Source: Pseudomonadota bacterium
GTDB lineage: Bacteria > Myxococcota_A > Bradymonadia > UBA4248
DNA length: 54,052 bases
NCBI GenBank assembly: GCA_017441205.1
Contig: JAFRYG010000151.1
Location: 1-54,052, forward strand
Direction of reading: 5' to 3'
Made by a program: the position numbers and the translations under genes. The notes under the pieces are model-generated. The model was not told the origin of the DNA and searched no databases. It worked only from the letters and a program-made list of their open reading frames with translations. Positions 8,333 through 17,446 of this stretch are shown here, in pieces. Position 1 is the first letter of the stretch; each line of letters starts with the position of its first letter.

Positions 8333-9856
8333 CTATCCATCCTGAACGGAGGCGCTGATTTGTTCCGGTGTCTGATTCTGTATGTCGAGAGATATTGTGC
8401 CGAGTTCAAGCGTCGTTCCCCAGTATCGTGCAATTCTTGGGTCACGTCTGGCCATTCTCAGGCTTGGTCTGAGCTGGAGTTCGAGTTTGCAGTTTCCCGG
8501 TTTTCCACACAATTCGCCGAGTTCAATATCGCTGCGGACGGGGACATCGAACGTTTGTGGTGCATAGCTGAAGAATGTGGCGATTTCGCGCCACACCTTC
8601 CCGTTGCCGGTACGTGCCATGAGTCGCGATGCGACGGGCTGATCTGCATTGCCCAGCGAAATGTTCAGATAGAAGTCCTTGCCCTGAACGACCGACAGGG
8701 AATCTTTTGGTTTGGCGGCTGCACCGTTCTGCCATAGGGGCAGGCATGTCTTCTCACTGCAGATATTGAGTGACACGGCTTTTGTCGTGGCTGCATTTTC
8801 CTTGTCATTCTTGATGCGGTGCGGTGCCCCGGTTTCGACGCCGACAAAGACTTTGTAGGTGCGTTCGAAAGCGACGGGTTCGGACAGAACGAGCTGACCC
8901 TGACAGGATTCGGGGTTCCGGAAGCACTCCGGCTGCGTATCGGGCGACCAGATATTGAGCGTTGCTTTGGCCGAAATTTTGTAGGAATCAGCCGAGGTCA
9001 GCCAGGGCTGAAGGTCGATTCGGGCATGTCTGGAATCCGGCTCCGTGAGGGGATCCCATTTGAAGGCGTCCACGGCGGACCATTGTCCGCGTTTGACTTC
9101 ATTGTTCTGGATTTTGATGGATTCCGGGGAAAGGACTGCAATGAAACTGGGAACGCCCTGCGGGAATGGCCGTCGTTTCCAGTCGAGCGTCAGATATTGC
9201 GGCAATTGTGAGGAGCCGCTGCTCTGCATCGTCCAGGCTGCAGAAATCCATGCAGAGAGCGCACGTTTTTGGGTTTCCTGCGAAAGATCCTGCCAGCGGT
9301 ACATGAGGGCATCGTCGCGGGCCGGGGTTGAGTCGAGTTGAGCGAGTTCTTCGAGCTGGTCTTTATTGGCAGTTCGAACCAGGAGGGCGAAGATGTCGTC
9401 GGATTCCCGGAATTCCTGAAGCGCCTGGAGCTTTTCGGCAGCCCAATTGGCCTGTTTCCATTGGTCCGCGTGGTGTTTGAGGTAAGCCAGGGCTGCGGGG
9501 CGATTCGGGGTATCATTCAGGACTTCATCCAGGGCACTGAGTACCCGGATTTTATGCATGGGCTGTGCCGTATTGTAGAAAGCATGTCCATAGTTTTCGT
9601 ATGCGGATGATCTGAAATCGAGGATCCATGGCTGTGACTGAAAGCAGGTTTCGTCGGCCTCCATCATGGCGATGATTTGGGCCTGCTCTTCCGCTGACAG
9701 TGAGGTGAAATGCGATTTAAAGGCATCATCCTGTGCGGGAGCATGGCAGGCTTTCCGAATGCACGAAGGGCACAGGGGATCGTCCTGGAATGTGGGTTCT
9801 GGGGCGCATGCACTGAAGCATAGCGCCAAAAGGAGCGGAAAATATTTGGGATTCAT
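8333..9856 (-). CDS. Lipoprotein of unknown function
   Basis: This is a 507-residue protein with an N-terminal signal sequence and lipobox ending FSAC (Cys17), then CPSC soon after. Residues 40-230 look helical, with charged and Ala-rich stretches reminiscent of repeat scaffolds. The remainder is mixed and beta-like. No catalytic motif was recognised. Its start is 22 bases after the stop of the SGNH lipoprotein upstream, so the two are probably co-transcribed, with the IS110-like and patatin genes following after a 125-base gap. Confidence 0.65.
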   Translation of the reverse strand: MNPKYFPLLLALCFSACAPEPTFQDDPLCPSCIRKACHAPAQDDAFKSHFTSLSAEEQAQIIAMMEADETCFQSQPWILDFRSSAYENYGHAFYNTAQPMHKIRVLSALDEVLNDTPNRPAALAYLKHHADQWKQANWAAEKLQALQEFRESDDIFALLVRTANKDQLEELAQLDSTPARDDALMYRWQDLSQETQKRALSAWISAAWTMQSSGSSQLPQYLTLDWKRRPFPQGVPSFIAVLSPESIKIQNNEVKRGQWSAVDAFKWDPLTEPDSRHARIDLQPWLTSADSYKISAKATLNIWSPDTQPECFRNPESCQGQLVLSEPVAFERTYKVFVGVETGAPHRIKNDKENAATTKAVSLNICSEKTCLPLWQNGAAAKPKDSLSVVQGKDFYLNISLGNADQPVASRLMARTGNGKVWREIATFFSYAPQTFDVPVRSDIELGELCGKPGNCKLELQLRPSLRMARRDPRIARYWGTTLELGTISLDIQNQTPEQISASVQDG

Positions 9857-9878
9857 TGTCGATGCTGCGGATTGCCGG

Positions 9879-12068
9879 TTATTTCATATTTTCATAGCCA
9901 ATGACGGTCTGCAGGAGAGTCTGTGCATAAACCCGCGAGAAGAAGTCGTTGGGGTGATTGATGTTGTTGCCGGTGTAATCCTTAAATTCCTTACGCTCGA
10001 GAATCGATTTGCTCATCGAGGTCATCTGGCACAGTGCGATGGGGACGTTCTTGGCCTGCATCGTTTTGATCACTCCGTTGGCAAAAGTCCCTTCCTGATG
10101 GATCTGGTTGGCATACCAGCCGTTGAGTGCTTTGGGGTTGGGCAGCATCGTGGACATGACGACTTCGCTGACATTGGGCGAAACCTGCTGTATGCGTGTC
10201 ATCATATTTACTGCCATTTGATTGAGTGCCGTCAGATCCGTTCCGCCGTCGTTCATGCCAAAGGCCAGTATGAATAGATCGCAATCCTGGGCGTAGGGGG
10301 TAATATACTTCTCGAATTGATCCTGACCTTTTGCCATCGTCCAGCCGCCGACAGCATTGTTTATGTAAGTAATCGTCGGGGCATTGGATGGATTGTAAGT
10401 CGGTGGCATATTGGTGAATGTATTGGGCAGACCGCTTGCCTGGTATTCGACTTTATAGCCGTACAAATCGGCCAGAGCCTCGGTAAACAGCATCGAATAA
10501 GAATGCTGTGAGCCTCCACCGGCGACATAGCTGGCATTGGCTCCGAAGGTGATGCTGTCCCCATAAAATAGGATTTTGACGTTTTCCTTATTTTTGAGTT
10601 TCTGGATGAATTTGGCAAAAGTTGCATTATAGCTGGGCTGCTTAAAGCCATTCCATGTATCGGAATGGTTGTAGGTCACTTTGACCTGCCACTGGGTCAT
10701 CGTGGTGCCTTCACCCCAATAGGTATAGACATGCTGGCCGTTGTGTTCCGTGACGAGCATTGTCTCTGCTACATTATAATACTTGGCATCGGTGATGTGC
10801 GGGATGGCCGTGTTCAGCGTTTTGAGCTTGCCATTGACCACATCATAATCGACGCCGCCCGTATAGACTTTTGAACCATCATACGATGTCAGCTTGACGA
10901 CGTTATCAACGTTGTAAAGCATTTGTACGGTATCGCCAACATTGATGAACATGGCAGTTTCTTCGGACATTTGCTTGTTGTCGAAAAGCGGCTGCATGAT
11001 CGGCTTCAGATTTTTGAGATAGATGTTGTCATCGTGAATACATGCGCCATCCTGGCAGATTTGATTCTCTTTGCATGCAATGGGTTCTGACAACGCCATG
11101 CAGCCATCCTTATTTTTTTCACATGTTTGATATGCGTGTTCATTCGCACATTTGGGCTTTGAGCAGGCGTCAGTGCAAGTTTGTACCGGTTCGCATAGCC
11201 CATTATTGCAGGATGTTTTTTCAGGACAAATGGATTCAACCCATTGTGCACAGCCTGTTTCTTCGTTGAATTGACAAGTTTTGAGCGTCGATTCATTGAC
11301 GCACACGGCATCTTCGGGGCATTCCTTTTCACAAGCTTCCGGCTTGCATGCATCCTCGCTGCAGGATGTATTTTCAGGACAAGTGGATTCAACCCATTGT
11401 GCACAGCCTGTTTCTTCGTTGAATTGACAAGTTTTGAGCGTCGATTCATTGACGCACACGGCTTCTTTTGGGCATTCCTTTTCACACGCTTCCGGAGTGG
11501 GTTTGCACTCATTCTCAAGGCAGGATGTATTTTCAGGACAAGTGGATTCGACCCATTCCACGCAGCCCGTTTCTTCGTTGAGTTGACAGGTTTTGAGCGT
11601 CGATTCATTGACGCACTCGGCATCTTTGGGGCATTCCCTTTCACATTTTTCCGGAGCAGATTGGCATGCGCCCTTACTGCAGGATGTGCCTTCCTGACAA
11701 GTGGATTCGACCCATTCCACGCAGCCGTTTTTTTTATTGATCTGGCATGTTTTCAGTGTTGTGTCATTCACGCATGAAGTTTTTTCGGCGCATTTTTTCT
11801 CACATTCCGGCTTTTCTGCATCGGATACGCATTCCCCCTTGTGACAGGTTGTATTCCTGGGGCATGATGATTCAATCCATTCTGCGCATCCTGTCTCAGA
11901 ATTGATCTCGCATTTTTTGAGCGTGGAGTCATCCTGACATGAGGGGGATTGAGGACAACTCTCTTCACAAGGATTTTGGTCATCCTGAGTTGCTTTGGCA
12001 GATTCATCAGAACATCCGAGCAGAATGAGAGCCGAAACGGCAATAGAGGTAATGTGAAGCAATCGCAT
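9879..12068 (-). CDS. Cys-rich repeat lipoprotein with SGNH/GDSL hydrolase domain
   Basis: The 729-residue precursor has a signal peptide and lipobox ILLGC (Cys19). Residues 33 to about 345 are six repeats of about 50 residues, each with about eight Cys and shared words such as NESTLKTCQ and WVESTCPENTSC, which probably form a disulfide-locked stalk. A spacer follows, then an SGNH hydrolase domain: Ser near 504 in FYGDSITFG, Asn near 604 in FGMNDGG, and the His region NHPND near 704. Such enzymes deacylate carbohydrates or lipids. Repeats 4 and 5 are nearly identical at DNA level. Surface exposure on the outer membrane is inferred. It leads the run ending in the patatin gene. Confidence 0.85.
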   Translation of the reverse strand: MRLLHITSIAVSALILLGCSDESAKATQDDQNPCEESCPQSPSCQDDSTLKKCEINSETGCAEWIESSCPRNTTCHKGECVSDAEKPECEKKCAEKTSCVNDTTLKTCQINKKNGCVEWVESTCQEGTSCSKGACQSAPEKCERECPKDAECVNESTLKTCQLNEETGCVEWVESTCPENTSCLENECKPTPEACEKECPKEAVCVNESTLKTCQFNEETGCAQWVESTCPENTSCSEDACKPEACEKECPEDAVCVNESTLKTCQFNEETGCAQWVESICPEKTSCNNGLCEPVQTCTDACSKPKCANEHAYQTCEKNKDGCMALSEPIACKENQICQDGACIHDDNIYLKNLKPIMQPLFDNKQMSEETAMFINVGDTVQMLYNVDNVVKLTSYDGSKVYTGGVDYDVVNGKLKTLNTAIPHITDAKYYNVAETMLVTEHNGQHVYTYWGEGTTMTQWQVKVTYNHSDTWNGFKQPSYNATFAKFIQKLKNKENVKILFYGDSITFGANASYVAGGGSQHSYSMLFTEALADLYGYKVEYQASGLPNTFTNMPPTYNPSNAPTITYINNAVGGWTMAKGQDQFEKYITPYAQDCDLFILAFGMNDGGTDLTALNQMAVNMMTRIQQVSPNVSEVVMSTMLPNPKALNGWYANQIHQEGTFANGVIKTMQAKNVPIALCQMTSMSKSILERKEFKDYTGNNINHPNDFFSRVYAQTLLQTVIGYENMK

Positions 12069-12092
12069 GATGATGTCTCTGGGTAAGTTTAG

Positions 12093-12226
12093 GGCTATGT
12101 TATATGAGCGTGGATATGGAACGAACTTATAGCTTTCAGAGGTGAATGCATTCTCAAAGTTATAAGCTCAGAGCAACGAAAGACAAACGCTTTGGAATAT
12201 TGCATATGCACATTGTTTAAACAATA
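12093..12226 (+). repeat. Family-R interspersed repeat, copy 2
   Basis: It begins GCTATGTT...GCGTGGATATG, which mirrors the opposite end of other copies, and ends near GTTTAAACAATAG. Internal blocks GTGAATGCATTCTCAAAG, GCTCAGAGCAACGAAAGAC and CTTTGGAATATTGCATATGC match the family. It lies just upstream of the SGNH lipoprotein gene. Confidence 0.7.
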
Positions 12227-12304
12227 GTCATCGTTTAAACACAGTAATTCTATCCCGCAAGTATTATGGCAGATTATCCTGTAAATTCTATTAAAATAAA
12301 AAAC

Positions 12305-12376
12305 GCTCCGCGTATTGCCATTGGCGATAGCGGAGCGCCGCAAAGCGTATTGAGGCCGCAGGCCGAAATAGCTGCG
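12305..12376. repeat. Family-C paired bulged hairpins at the 3' end of pssA
   Basis: The first hairpin (12305-12336) has outer arms GCTCCGC/GCGGAGC, an unpaired G, and inner arms TATTGCC/GGCGATA with one G-T pair. The second (12338-12376) has outer CCGCA/TGCGG, inner GGCC/GGCC around GCA, with TAT and ATA retained. It ends 2 bases from the pssA stop codon. Confidence 0.8.
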
Positions 12377-12378
12377 GA

Positions 12379-13335
12379 TCAATTCAAATCAGAATCCTCA
12401 CTATTGGTCTTATCATCTGTGTCTTCAGAGGAATTATCAGTTTTATCATCGGTGGATTCAGCATCGTCAGCAGAGGCTTTGATATCTTTGGTGGATTCTT
12501 CGCTTTCGGCGGCCGAATCATCCGCTTTGATGGCCTGCATTTCGATGGTTTTGCGGCGTTTGCGTGAATGTCTGCGAGGGCTGTGTTTTAAATTGAGATA
12601 GACCGTATTGAGCATGCCAAATCCGATGAAATAGCAGACGAGCAGGAAGAATGCCTGTGTGGGGTGCAGTACAAAGCACATGGCAGCAAAAAAGGAGACG
12701 CCGATGCCGATGTAAATCCAGTCGTGAATGGTTTTTTTGCCTTTGAGTGTCTTGTATTTGACGGTCGAAACCATGAGGAAACCGATGAGAATGGTAATGG
12801 CTCCCAGGGTATTGATTTCGAATTGGGTATTGAATTCAAAACCGGTATGAATGGCAGCCATGACGATGGCTGCGATGGTGGCTGCGCCGCCGGGAGCTGG
12901 TATGCCTTTAAAATACGTTTGTACGCCTTCATCCGGCGCTTCGATGTTAAAGCGTGCCAGTCGCACGAGAGTGCCGCTCACATACAGGAAACATGCGATG
13001 ATGCCGAAGATACCGGCCTCATGCAGGATAAATCCGTACATGACGAAAGCGGGGGCAAGGCCGAAGCTGACGCCATCCGCGAGGCTGTCGAGTTCCATGC
13101 CGAATTTCGATGAGGTTCCCGTTTTTCTTGCGACTTTTCCATCAAATAAATCGCATACAATACTGGCAAGTATGAGCAATGCCGCAATGAAAATTTTATC
13201 AAGGTGAGCATCACCTTGCAAGCGCATGGCATCCATGACGGTGGCGATGGCCATAAAACTGCAGAATACTGAGCCGAGTGTGATGAGGCTTGGCAGTGCA
13301 AATTTAGCTTTTTTAAGTTTCTTTATTTTAGACAT
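12379..13335 (-). CDS. pssA: CDP-diacylglycerol-serine O-phosphatidyltransferase
   Basis: This membrane enzyme joins serine to CDP-diacylglycerol, giving phosphatidylserine, the precursor of phosphatidylethanolamine. The CDP-alcohol phosphatidyltransferase motif is complete: DGKVAR, then G, then ELDSLAD, fitting DGxxARx8GxxxDxxxD, at about residues 64-86. Several hydrophobic helices fill residues 12-255. The C-terminus (about 265-318) is a basic patch, SRKRRK, followed by a long Ser/Glu/Asp-rich tail that is not part of the enzyme. It overlaps the end of the MazG-like gene by 8 bases, so the two are probably translated together. Confidence 0.9.
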   Translation of the reverse strand: MSKIKKLKKAKFALPSLITLGSVFCSFMAIATVMDAMRLQGDAHLDKIFIAALLILASIVCDLFDGKVARKTGTSSKFGMELDSLADGVSFGLAPAFVMYGFILHEAGIFGIIACFLYVSGTLVRLARFNIEAPDEGVQTYFKGIPAPGGAATIAAIVMAAIHTGFEFNTQFEINTLGAITILIGFLMVSTVKYKTLKGKKTIHDWIYIGIGVSFFAAMCFVLHPTQAFFLLVCYFIGFGMLNTVYLNLKHSPRRHSRKRRKTIEMQAIKADDSAAESEESTKDIKASADDAESTDDKTDNSSEDTDDKTNSEDSDLN

Positions 13336-13669
13336 GGTTAAAATCCTTTTTGAGTGTCCAGCGCGAGGTATCTCTGGATTCGATCTTGTTCAAAGCCTGT
13401 GTGAATGCATCATTCATCGAGATATTTTGAGCATTTGCGAAGCATGTCATGAGGAAGAGCAGATCTCCGAATTCCTCTTCGACGGAGTGCGTATTTTCGT
13501 TTTGTTTTGGGATTTTGACGCCGGTCTGGTGACTGATGGCCCTCGATAGTTCGCCGAGTTCCTCGATGAGTCTGGCGAGTTGGACGAGTGGGGGAAAGTA
13601 CCCTTCTTCGAATTTTGAGATCCAGTTATCGACGAGTTTCTGGGCTTCATCAAAGGAGAGAGAGGACAT
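13328..13669 (-). CDS. MazG-family nucleoside triphosphate pyrophosphohydrolase-like protein
   Basis: A compact 113-residue all-helical protein with the MazG pattern EELGELSRA followed by EEEFGDLLFLM. The paired EExxE and EExxD acidic clusters bind Mg2+ for NTP or dNTP pyrophosphate release. The Met at 13669 is chosen because everything upstream in frame is family-B repeat DNA. AAGGAGAG, which lies inside the gene, is not its ribosome site, and the leader has no clear one. It overlaps pssA by 8 bases. Substrate is not predictable; house-cleaning of altered nucleotides is usual for the family. Confidence 0.75.
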   Translation of the reverse strand: MSSLSFDEAQKLVDNWISKFEEGYFPPLVQLARLIEELGELSRAISHQTGVKIPKQNENTHSVEEEFGDLLFLMTCFANAQNISMNDAFTQALNKIESRDTSRWTLKKDFNHV

Positions 13670-13700
13670 GCTGCGGCCTGGAGTTTTTAGGGTTAGGATA

Positions 13701-13817
13701 GAGACGTGTCGCAACACGTCTGTACTTTTCCTGGGGAATGGCTGGTGGTTGAGAGACGTGCGGGCCGCACGTCTGTAATGGGTAATGGTTGAGAGACGTA
13801 TCGCGACACGTCTGTAC
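13701..13817. repeat. Cluster of three family-B palindromes
   Basis: Three copies lie at 13701-13725, 13753-13776 and 13793-13817. All share GAGACGT and ACGTCTGTA at the ends. The middle of copy 2 is GCGGGCCGC, against GTCGCAACAC and ATCGCGACAC in the others. They occupy the leader of the MazG-like gene. The rest of the gap to 14125 holds no gene, and an AT-rich region just before carD probably carries its promoter. Confidence 0.7.
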
Positions 13818-14125
13818 TTTTCCGCTGGGGAATGAATCGTTTCCTCATCAGAGTGAGCAATATACAATGATACGGGGTATGGAATAAAGAAGTTTGGAAC
13901 GGCTGAATGCACTGGATTTTAAATCCGTAAGGTGCTATAAACACAAACGCCTTTTTATGGCGCTACATTGAGTGCGCAGTTATCCCATGATGGGGTATAA
14001 ACGGCATTGATTTGAAATTGCCGGAATTTTTTTTGAATTTTTATTCGGAATAGTTAACGAATTTGTTTCGTTGACCAATAAGCGCACTAATGCATTCAAC
14101 TTAAATAAGTCAAGGGGAAAAACGA

Positions 14126-14650
14126 ATGACTGAAAATAAATCCAGTGAAGTAAAAAAAAGTGCCCTTTTAAAGTGGCAGGTTGGTGAACGGGTCGTTTAC
14201 CCGAGCCATGGTGTGGGCGAAATTGTGGCTATCGAATCGAATGAGCTTTTTGGCCCCGGTGCCCAGGTTTATGTTCTTGAATTGATACAGTCGCCGCGTC
14301 GTGTGACGATTGCGACAGAAAAGGCCGAAAAGGGGGCGCTGCGTCCCATCGTATCGGCAGAAGAAGCGAACCGAATCATTGCTTCTCTGAAGGAGCCGCC
14401 TCCTGCTTCCAAGGCTGTTCCATGGACAAAACGTCAGCGGATTCTGAATGACAAGCTCGCCAGCTGTTGCCTCCAGGATGTTGCGGACGTCGTTCGTGAG
14501 CTCTATCATTTAAAGAATGTCAAGGATTTGAGCTTTAGCCAGCGTCGTCTGTTTGATACCGGGATTGGTCTGATTGTCCAGGAACTGTCAATTTCCCTGA
14601 AACGTCCAGTCGAGGAAATTGAAGAGGAAATCCGGGCGATGTTTGTATAA
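14126..14650 (+). CDS. CarD/CdnL-family transcriptional regulator
   Basis: The 174-residue protein has the N-terminal RNA-polymerase-interacting Tudor-like domain shared with TRCF: GERVVYPSHGVGEI at about 19-32, followed by beta strands to about residue 75. A helical C-terminal domain follows that in CarD family members contacts DNA upstream of the -10 element and stabilises open complexes, often at rRNA and ribosomal promoters. A ribosome site AAGGGG lies 8 bases before the ATG. It is a single gene, with family-B repeats upstream and a family-R element just downstream. CdnL versus another CarD paralogue cannot be decided here. Confidence 0.85.
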   Translation: MTENKSSEVKKSALLKWQVGERVVYPSHGVGEIVAIESNELFGPGAQVYVLELIQSPRRVTIATEKAEKGALRPIVSAEEANRIIASLKEPPPASKAVPWTKRQRILNDKLASCCLQDVADVVRELYHLKNVKDLSFSQRRLFDTGIGLIVQELSISLKRPVEEIEEEIRAMFV

Positions 14651-14673
14651 ATCATCGTTTGACAGCAGATCTG

Positions 14674-14822
14674 TATACGAGTGTGGATATTTTGTTCGCC
14701 AATCATTGAGAATCTGAGCCTGGAGGCTTTCAGCCTGGAGCTGTGAATGCATTCCCGGAGCTCAGAGCAATGAAAGACATACTCTTTGGTACACAGCATA
14801 TCCACTGTGATTAAACATAACC
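14674..14822 (+). repeat. Family-R interspersed repeat, copy 3
   Basis: It starts TATACGAGTGTGGATATT and ends TATCCACTGTGATTAAAC. Shared core blocks GTGAATGCATTC, GCTCAGAGCAATGAAAGAC and TCTTTGG are present. It fills most of the space between carD and the Cys-rich lipoprotein gene. Confidence 0.75.
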
Positions 14823-14896
14823 TTGACATTTATTTCGGCATCGCACATCTTCGCCTCTGTTTGCAGCATTATTTTTTTGGATTGTGAGGAGGAGAT

Positions 14897-17038
14897 ATGC
14901 GACTGTCGTGGCTTGGTGTTGTTGGTGTCTTTGCTCTCCTTGGTTTTGGGTGTTCGGACGAATCCGGAAAAGCAGGTACTGCCGACACTTCGGACAGCAC
15001 TCAAAGTGGGGAAGATAATCCGCAGGAAGGTTCCGGAAAGGAAACAAAGCCGCCCGCAGAGCAATCCTGTGACAAGGAATGCCCCAAATCTGCGTCATGT
15101 CTGAATGAATCTACCCTCAAGACATGCCAGATCAATTCTGAGTCAGGATGTGCCGAATGGATTGAATCCACTTGCCCGGAGAATACCGTCTGTCAGGAAG
15201 ACGCATGCGTTCCTCTGCAGCCTGAATGTGAAGATGCATGTTCAGATGGAAAGGAATGTGCAGATGATTCGACACTCAGGGAGTGTCGGAAGAATCCTGA
15301 GACTGGCTGTATGGAATGGGTGGAATCCGACTGTCCTGAGAATACCGTCTGTCAAAGCGATGCATGTGTGTCCACGCTGCCAGAATGTGAAAACGCTTGT
15401 TCCGGCGCAGGGGAATGTGAAGATGAACATTCCTATCGAAAGTGCGAAGACACCGATAACGATGGATGTCCTGAATTGTCGGAGCCCATTCCGTGTGAAG
15501 AGAATCAGATCTGCAAAGACGGCGGATGCGTGCTCTCTGAACCGGTCGATTCATGCAAGGATGCCTGTACTGAAAATGAAGCATGCGGCAGTAATAATAG
15601 TTACAAGGAATGCAAGGATACCGATGGTGACGGCTGCAAGGAACTTGTCGAGGTTTCGTGCGATTCTGCACAAACCTGCAGTGAAAATGCATGTGTCTGC
15701 AAAAAATTCAATGCCGAACAGCCCAGCATGATTCATCTGCTCTCGGATGAGGGAAAGGGAAAATCAGAGTCGACGACCGTAGATGGTGGATTTCACGATG
15801 AATACATCTATCACCCCACTAAACCGTACAAAATTGGTGTTCGGCAGGAGTGGGGCGGCAGCATTATCTTTTGGGGACAAGACAATGGCAAACCGGGGAT
15901 GAACAGTACCAATACCATCGACGCCAATGACACTGGTCGTGAAGTTCAAGCCGCAATTTACGATCTCTCTCGCCTTCGTCAGTGGTGCGCAGCTACGGCT
16001 TCCTGCTGGAAAGATGGAGTTGGCCTCAATTCCGGGGCATTCTGCTCTGAATCGAACAGACACCTCGGATGGAATCCGGTTCAGGGCGGCAATGTGTGCA
16101 ATATCGGTTCTGGCGTTGAATCCGTCTCGAACAAAGACGGTATTCTCGAAACTGTGACCGTTCCGCTCCAGTGGAATCCCGATTGGGATAATGGGGATCC
16201 CAAGGCATGCGGTGTGGATATTTGTAAAGATGAAAGCAAAAAGAATAAAAGATCCGATGTACGGATGACACAGCGCATCCGCTTTATCAACGCTTTGACA
16301 GCCGAAATATATTATAGGGTCGACAATATCGGTGAACTCGATCACAGGGCCAATGTCCAGGAATTCCCGACGCTCTATTCGGCTTATGGCGGACATGGCC
16401 TTGATGATTACGGCACGCTCATGACGGCCAATAATAAGAAAGTCACTCCAGCTTCGAATACTGTTTTTAAAACAGAAGAACCCTGGGTCGCCTTTGTCAA
16501 TAGCAGCAAAGAATATGGTGTCGGACTTTTGTACGAAAATGGGGTGCTCGAGTTTTCTGGTGAATATCATCCAAAAAGCTACAATGTTGTACGCTCGCGT
16601 GTGAATTTTGGATTGCCTAAAAATGGCAGCGTTCAGACGAGGGTGTATCTCTTTTTGGGCAATTACGACACGATAGCCGAGAAAGTCGCCGAAATTCAAA
16701 AGCGTTTGCCGCCTTTTGGCTCGCTGGATAATCCGACTGGCACAGAAAGTGTCAGTGGTAATGTCAAAATTTCTGGATGGGCACTTGATAATAAGAAAGT
16801 TAAAAAAGTGGTCGCCCGGATTGACGAAACAAAAGAGGTCGAACTCAAATATGGAGAGGAACGTCCGGATGTTTGCCTCACATGGGTCGGTTATGCCAAT
16901 TGCAAAAAAACTGGCTTCAGCGGTACCTTCTCTTTTGAAGGTTACACCAATCAATGTAAACATCTGATCGAGATTATTGCGACGGATGATGATAACAACA
17001 AGCGGACGATTGCCCGCAGACTTGTCGATGTTAAGTAG
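14897..17038 (+). CDS. Cys-rich repeat lipoprotein with unknown head and Ig-like C-terminal domain
   Basis: It has 713 residues, with signal peptide and lipobox LGFGC (Cys19), and a strong GAGGAG ribosome site. Four Cys-rich repeats (about 55-270) share the wording of the SGNH lipoprotein at 9.9-12.1 kb: NESTLKTCQ, WIESTCPENT. The head (about 275-610) is beta-rich with many Asn, Asp and Trp and no recognised catalytic motif. It resembles carbohydrate-active or galactose-mutarotase-like folds only vaguely. The final 100 residues (VSGNVKISGWALDN ...) look like an Ig-type module that often follows bacterial surface enzymes. It is a single transcription unit, probably envelope- or surface-located. 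The function is unknown. Confidence 0.75.
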   Translation: MRLSWLGVVGVFALLGFGCSDESGKAGTADTSDSTQSGEDNPQEGSGKETKPPAEQSCDKECPKSASCLNESTLKTCQINSESGCAEWIESTCPENTVCQEDACVPLQPECEDACSDGKECADDSTLRECRKNPETGCMEWVESDCPENTVCQSDACVSTLPECENACSGAGECEDEHSYRKCEDTDNDGCPELSEPIPCEENQICKDGGCVLSEPVDSCKDACTENEACGSNNSYKECKDTDGDGCKELVEVSCDSAQTCSENACVCKKFNAEQPSMIHLLSDEGKGKSESTTVDGGFHDEYIYHPTKPYKIGVRQEWGGSIIFWGQDNGKPGMNSTNTIDANDTGREVQAAIYDLSRLRQWCAATASCWKDGVGLNSGAFCSESNRHLGWNPVQGGNVCNIGSGVESVSNKDGILETVTVPLQWNPDWDNGDPKACGVDICKDESKKNKRSDVRMTQRIRFINALTAEIYYRVDNIGELDHRANVQEFPTLYSAYGGHGLDDYGTLMTANNKKVTPASNTVFKTEEPWVAFVNSSKEYGVGLLYENGVLEFSGEYHPKSYNVVRSRVNFGLPKNGSVQTRVYLFLGNYDTIAEKVAEIQKRLPPFGSLDNPTGTESVSGNVKISGWALDNKKVKKVVARIDETKEVELKYGEERPDVCLTWVGYANCKKTGFSGTFSFEGYTNQCKHLIEIIATDDDNNKRTIARRLVDVK

Positions 17039-17039
17039 T

Positions 17040-17158
17040 GAATGCGTAATGCATAATTCATAATGCATAATTCGAAATGCATAATGCATAATTCGTAAAG
17101 AGATGTGGCGCGATACGTCTGTACAAAAACAGATACGCCAGGGAGAGGCGCCACATCT
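17040..17158. repeat. TAATGCA-type array joined to a family-B hairpin
   Basis: From 17040 to about 17097, units like TAATGCATAATTCG repeat imperfectly. They are followed by a family-B copy (17100-17124) embedded in a longer inverted repeat whose arms are AGATGTGGCGC (17101-17111) and GCGCCACATCT (17148-17158). The complex sits about 60 bases upstream of the rpsD promoter. Confidence 0.65.
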
Positions 17159-17218
17159 GAAGCCCACTGCCGTGAGTGAAATTCAAGTGGGTTGGAACGT
17201 AGATTTATTGCATATTAC

Positions 17219-17247
17219 TTGACAAACCGGTCAATAATGTATATAGG
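17219..17247 (+). promoter_or_regulatory. rpsD promoter with GC-rich discriminator
   Basis: TTGACA (17219-17224), a 17-base spacer, and TATAGG (17242-17247) form a sigma-70-type promoter. The bases after the -10 are an alternating GCGCGCGC run. GC-rich discriminators are typical of stringently controlled rRNA and ribosomal promoters. The promoter ahead of the zinc-ribbon/rpsR pair at 41.6 kb has the same design. A leader of about 190 bases precedes the rpsD ATG. Confidence 0.65.
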
Positions 17248-17446
17248 CGCGCGCGCTTTTGTATGAGTACAGAGGCGTCGATCTTTTAAAGATCATTTAT
17301 TTCGCTGTGACCGCTTTATCCGGGTGGAATTATCCGGTCATAAAGTAGTCAGGACATTCCGATCCGTTTGGATTGATGTTGCGGTGAGCGCCGCAGAGGT
17401 TTGGATTCGCACGTTGTTGTGCATTTGAGAGAAAAAAGGAAAATTC

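Noticed and set aside
7200..8335. A complete, mobile IS110 element
   Set aside because: No element boundaries, no recognisable bridge-RNA segment, apparent loss of the catalytic residues, and 6-base coupling to the next gene argue against an active insertion sequence.
11200..11660. Regular repeats of about 150 bp that could suggest a CRISPR or satellite array
   Set aside because: The units are in frame and encode the Cys-rich modules of the SGNH lipoprotein; there are no short spacers.
9879..16500. Long open frames antisense to the Cys-rich and Gly-rich lipoprotein genes (for example 15764-17167 and 50039-52111 on the minus strand)
   Set aside because: They arise from the codon bias of the real genes, have no ribosome sites, and give Arg/Cys/His-rich nonsense; the sense frames carry signal peptides and recognisable domains.
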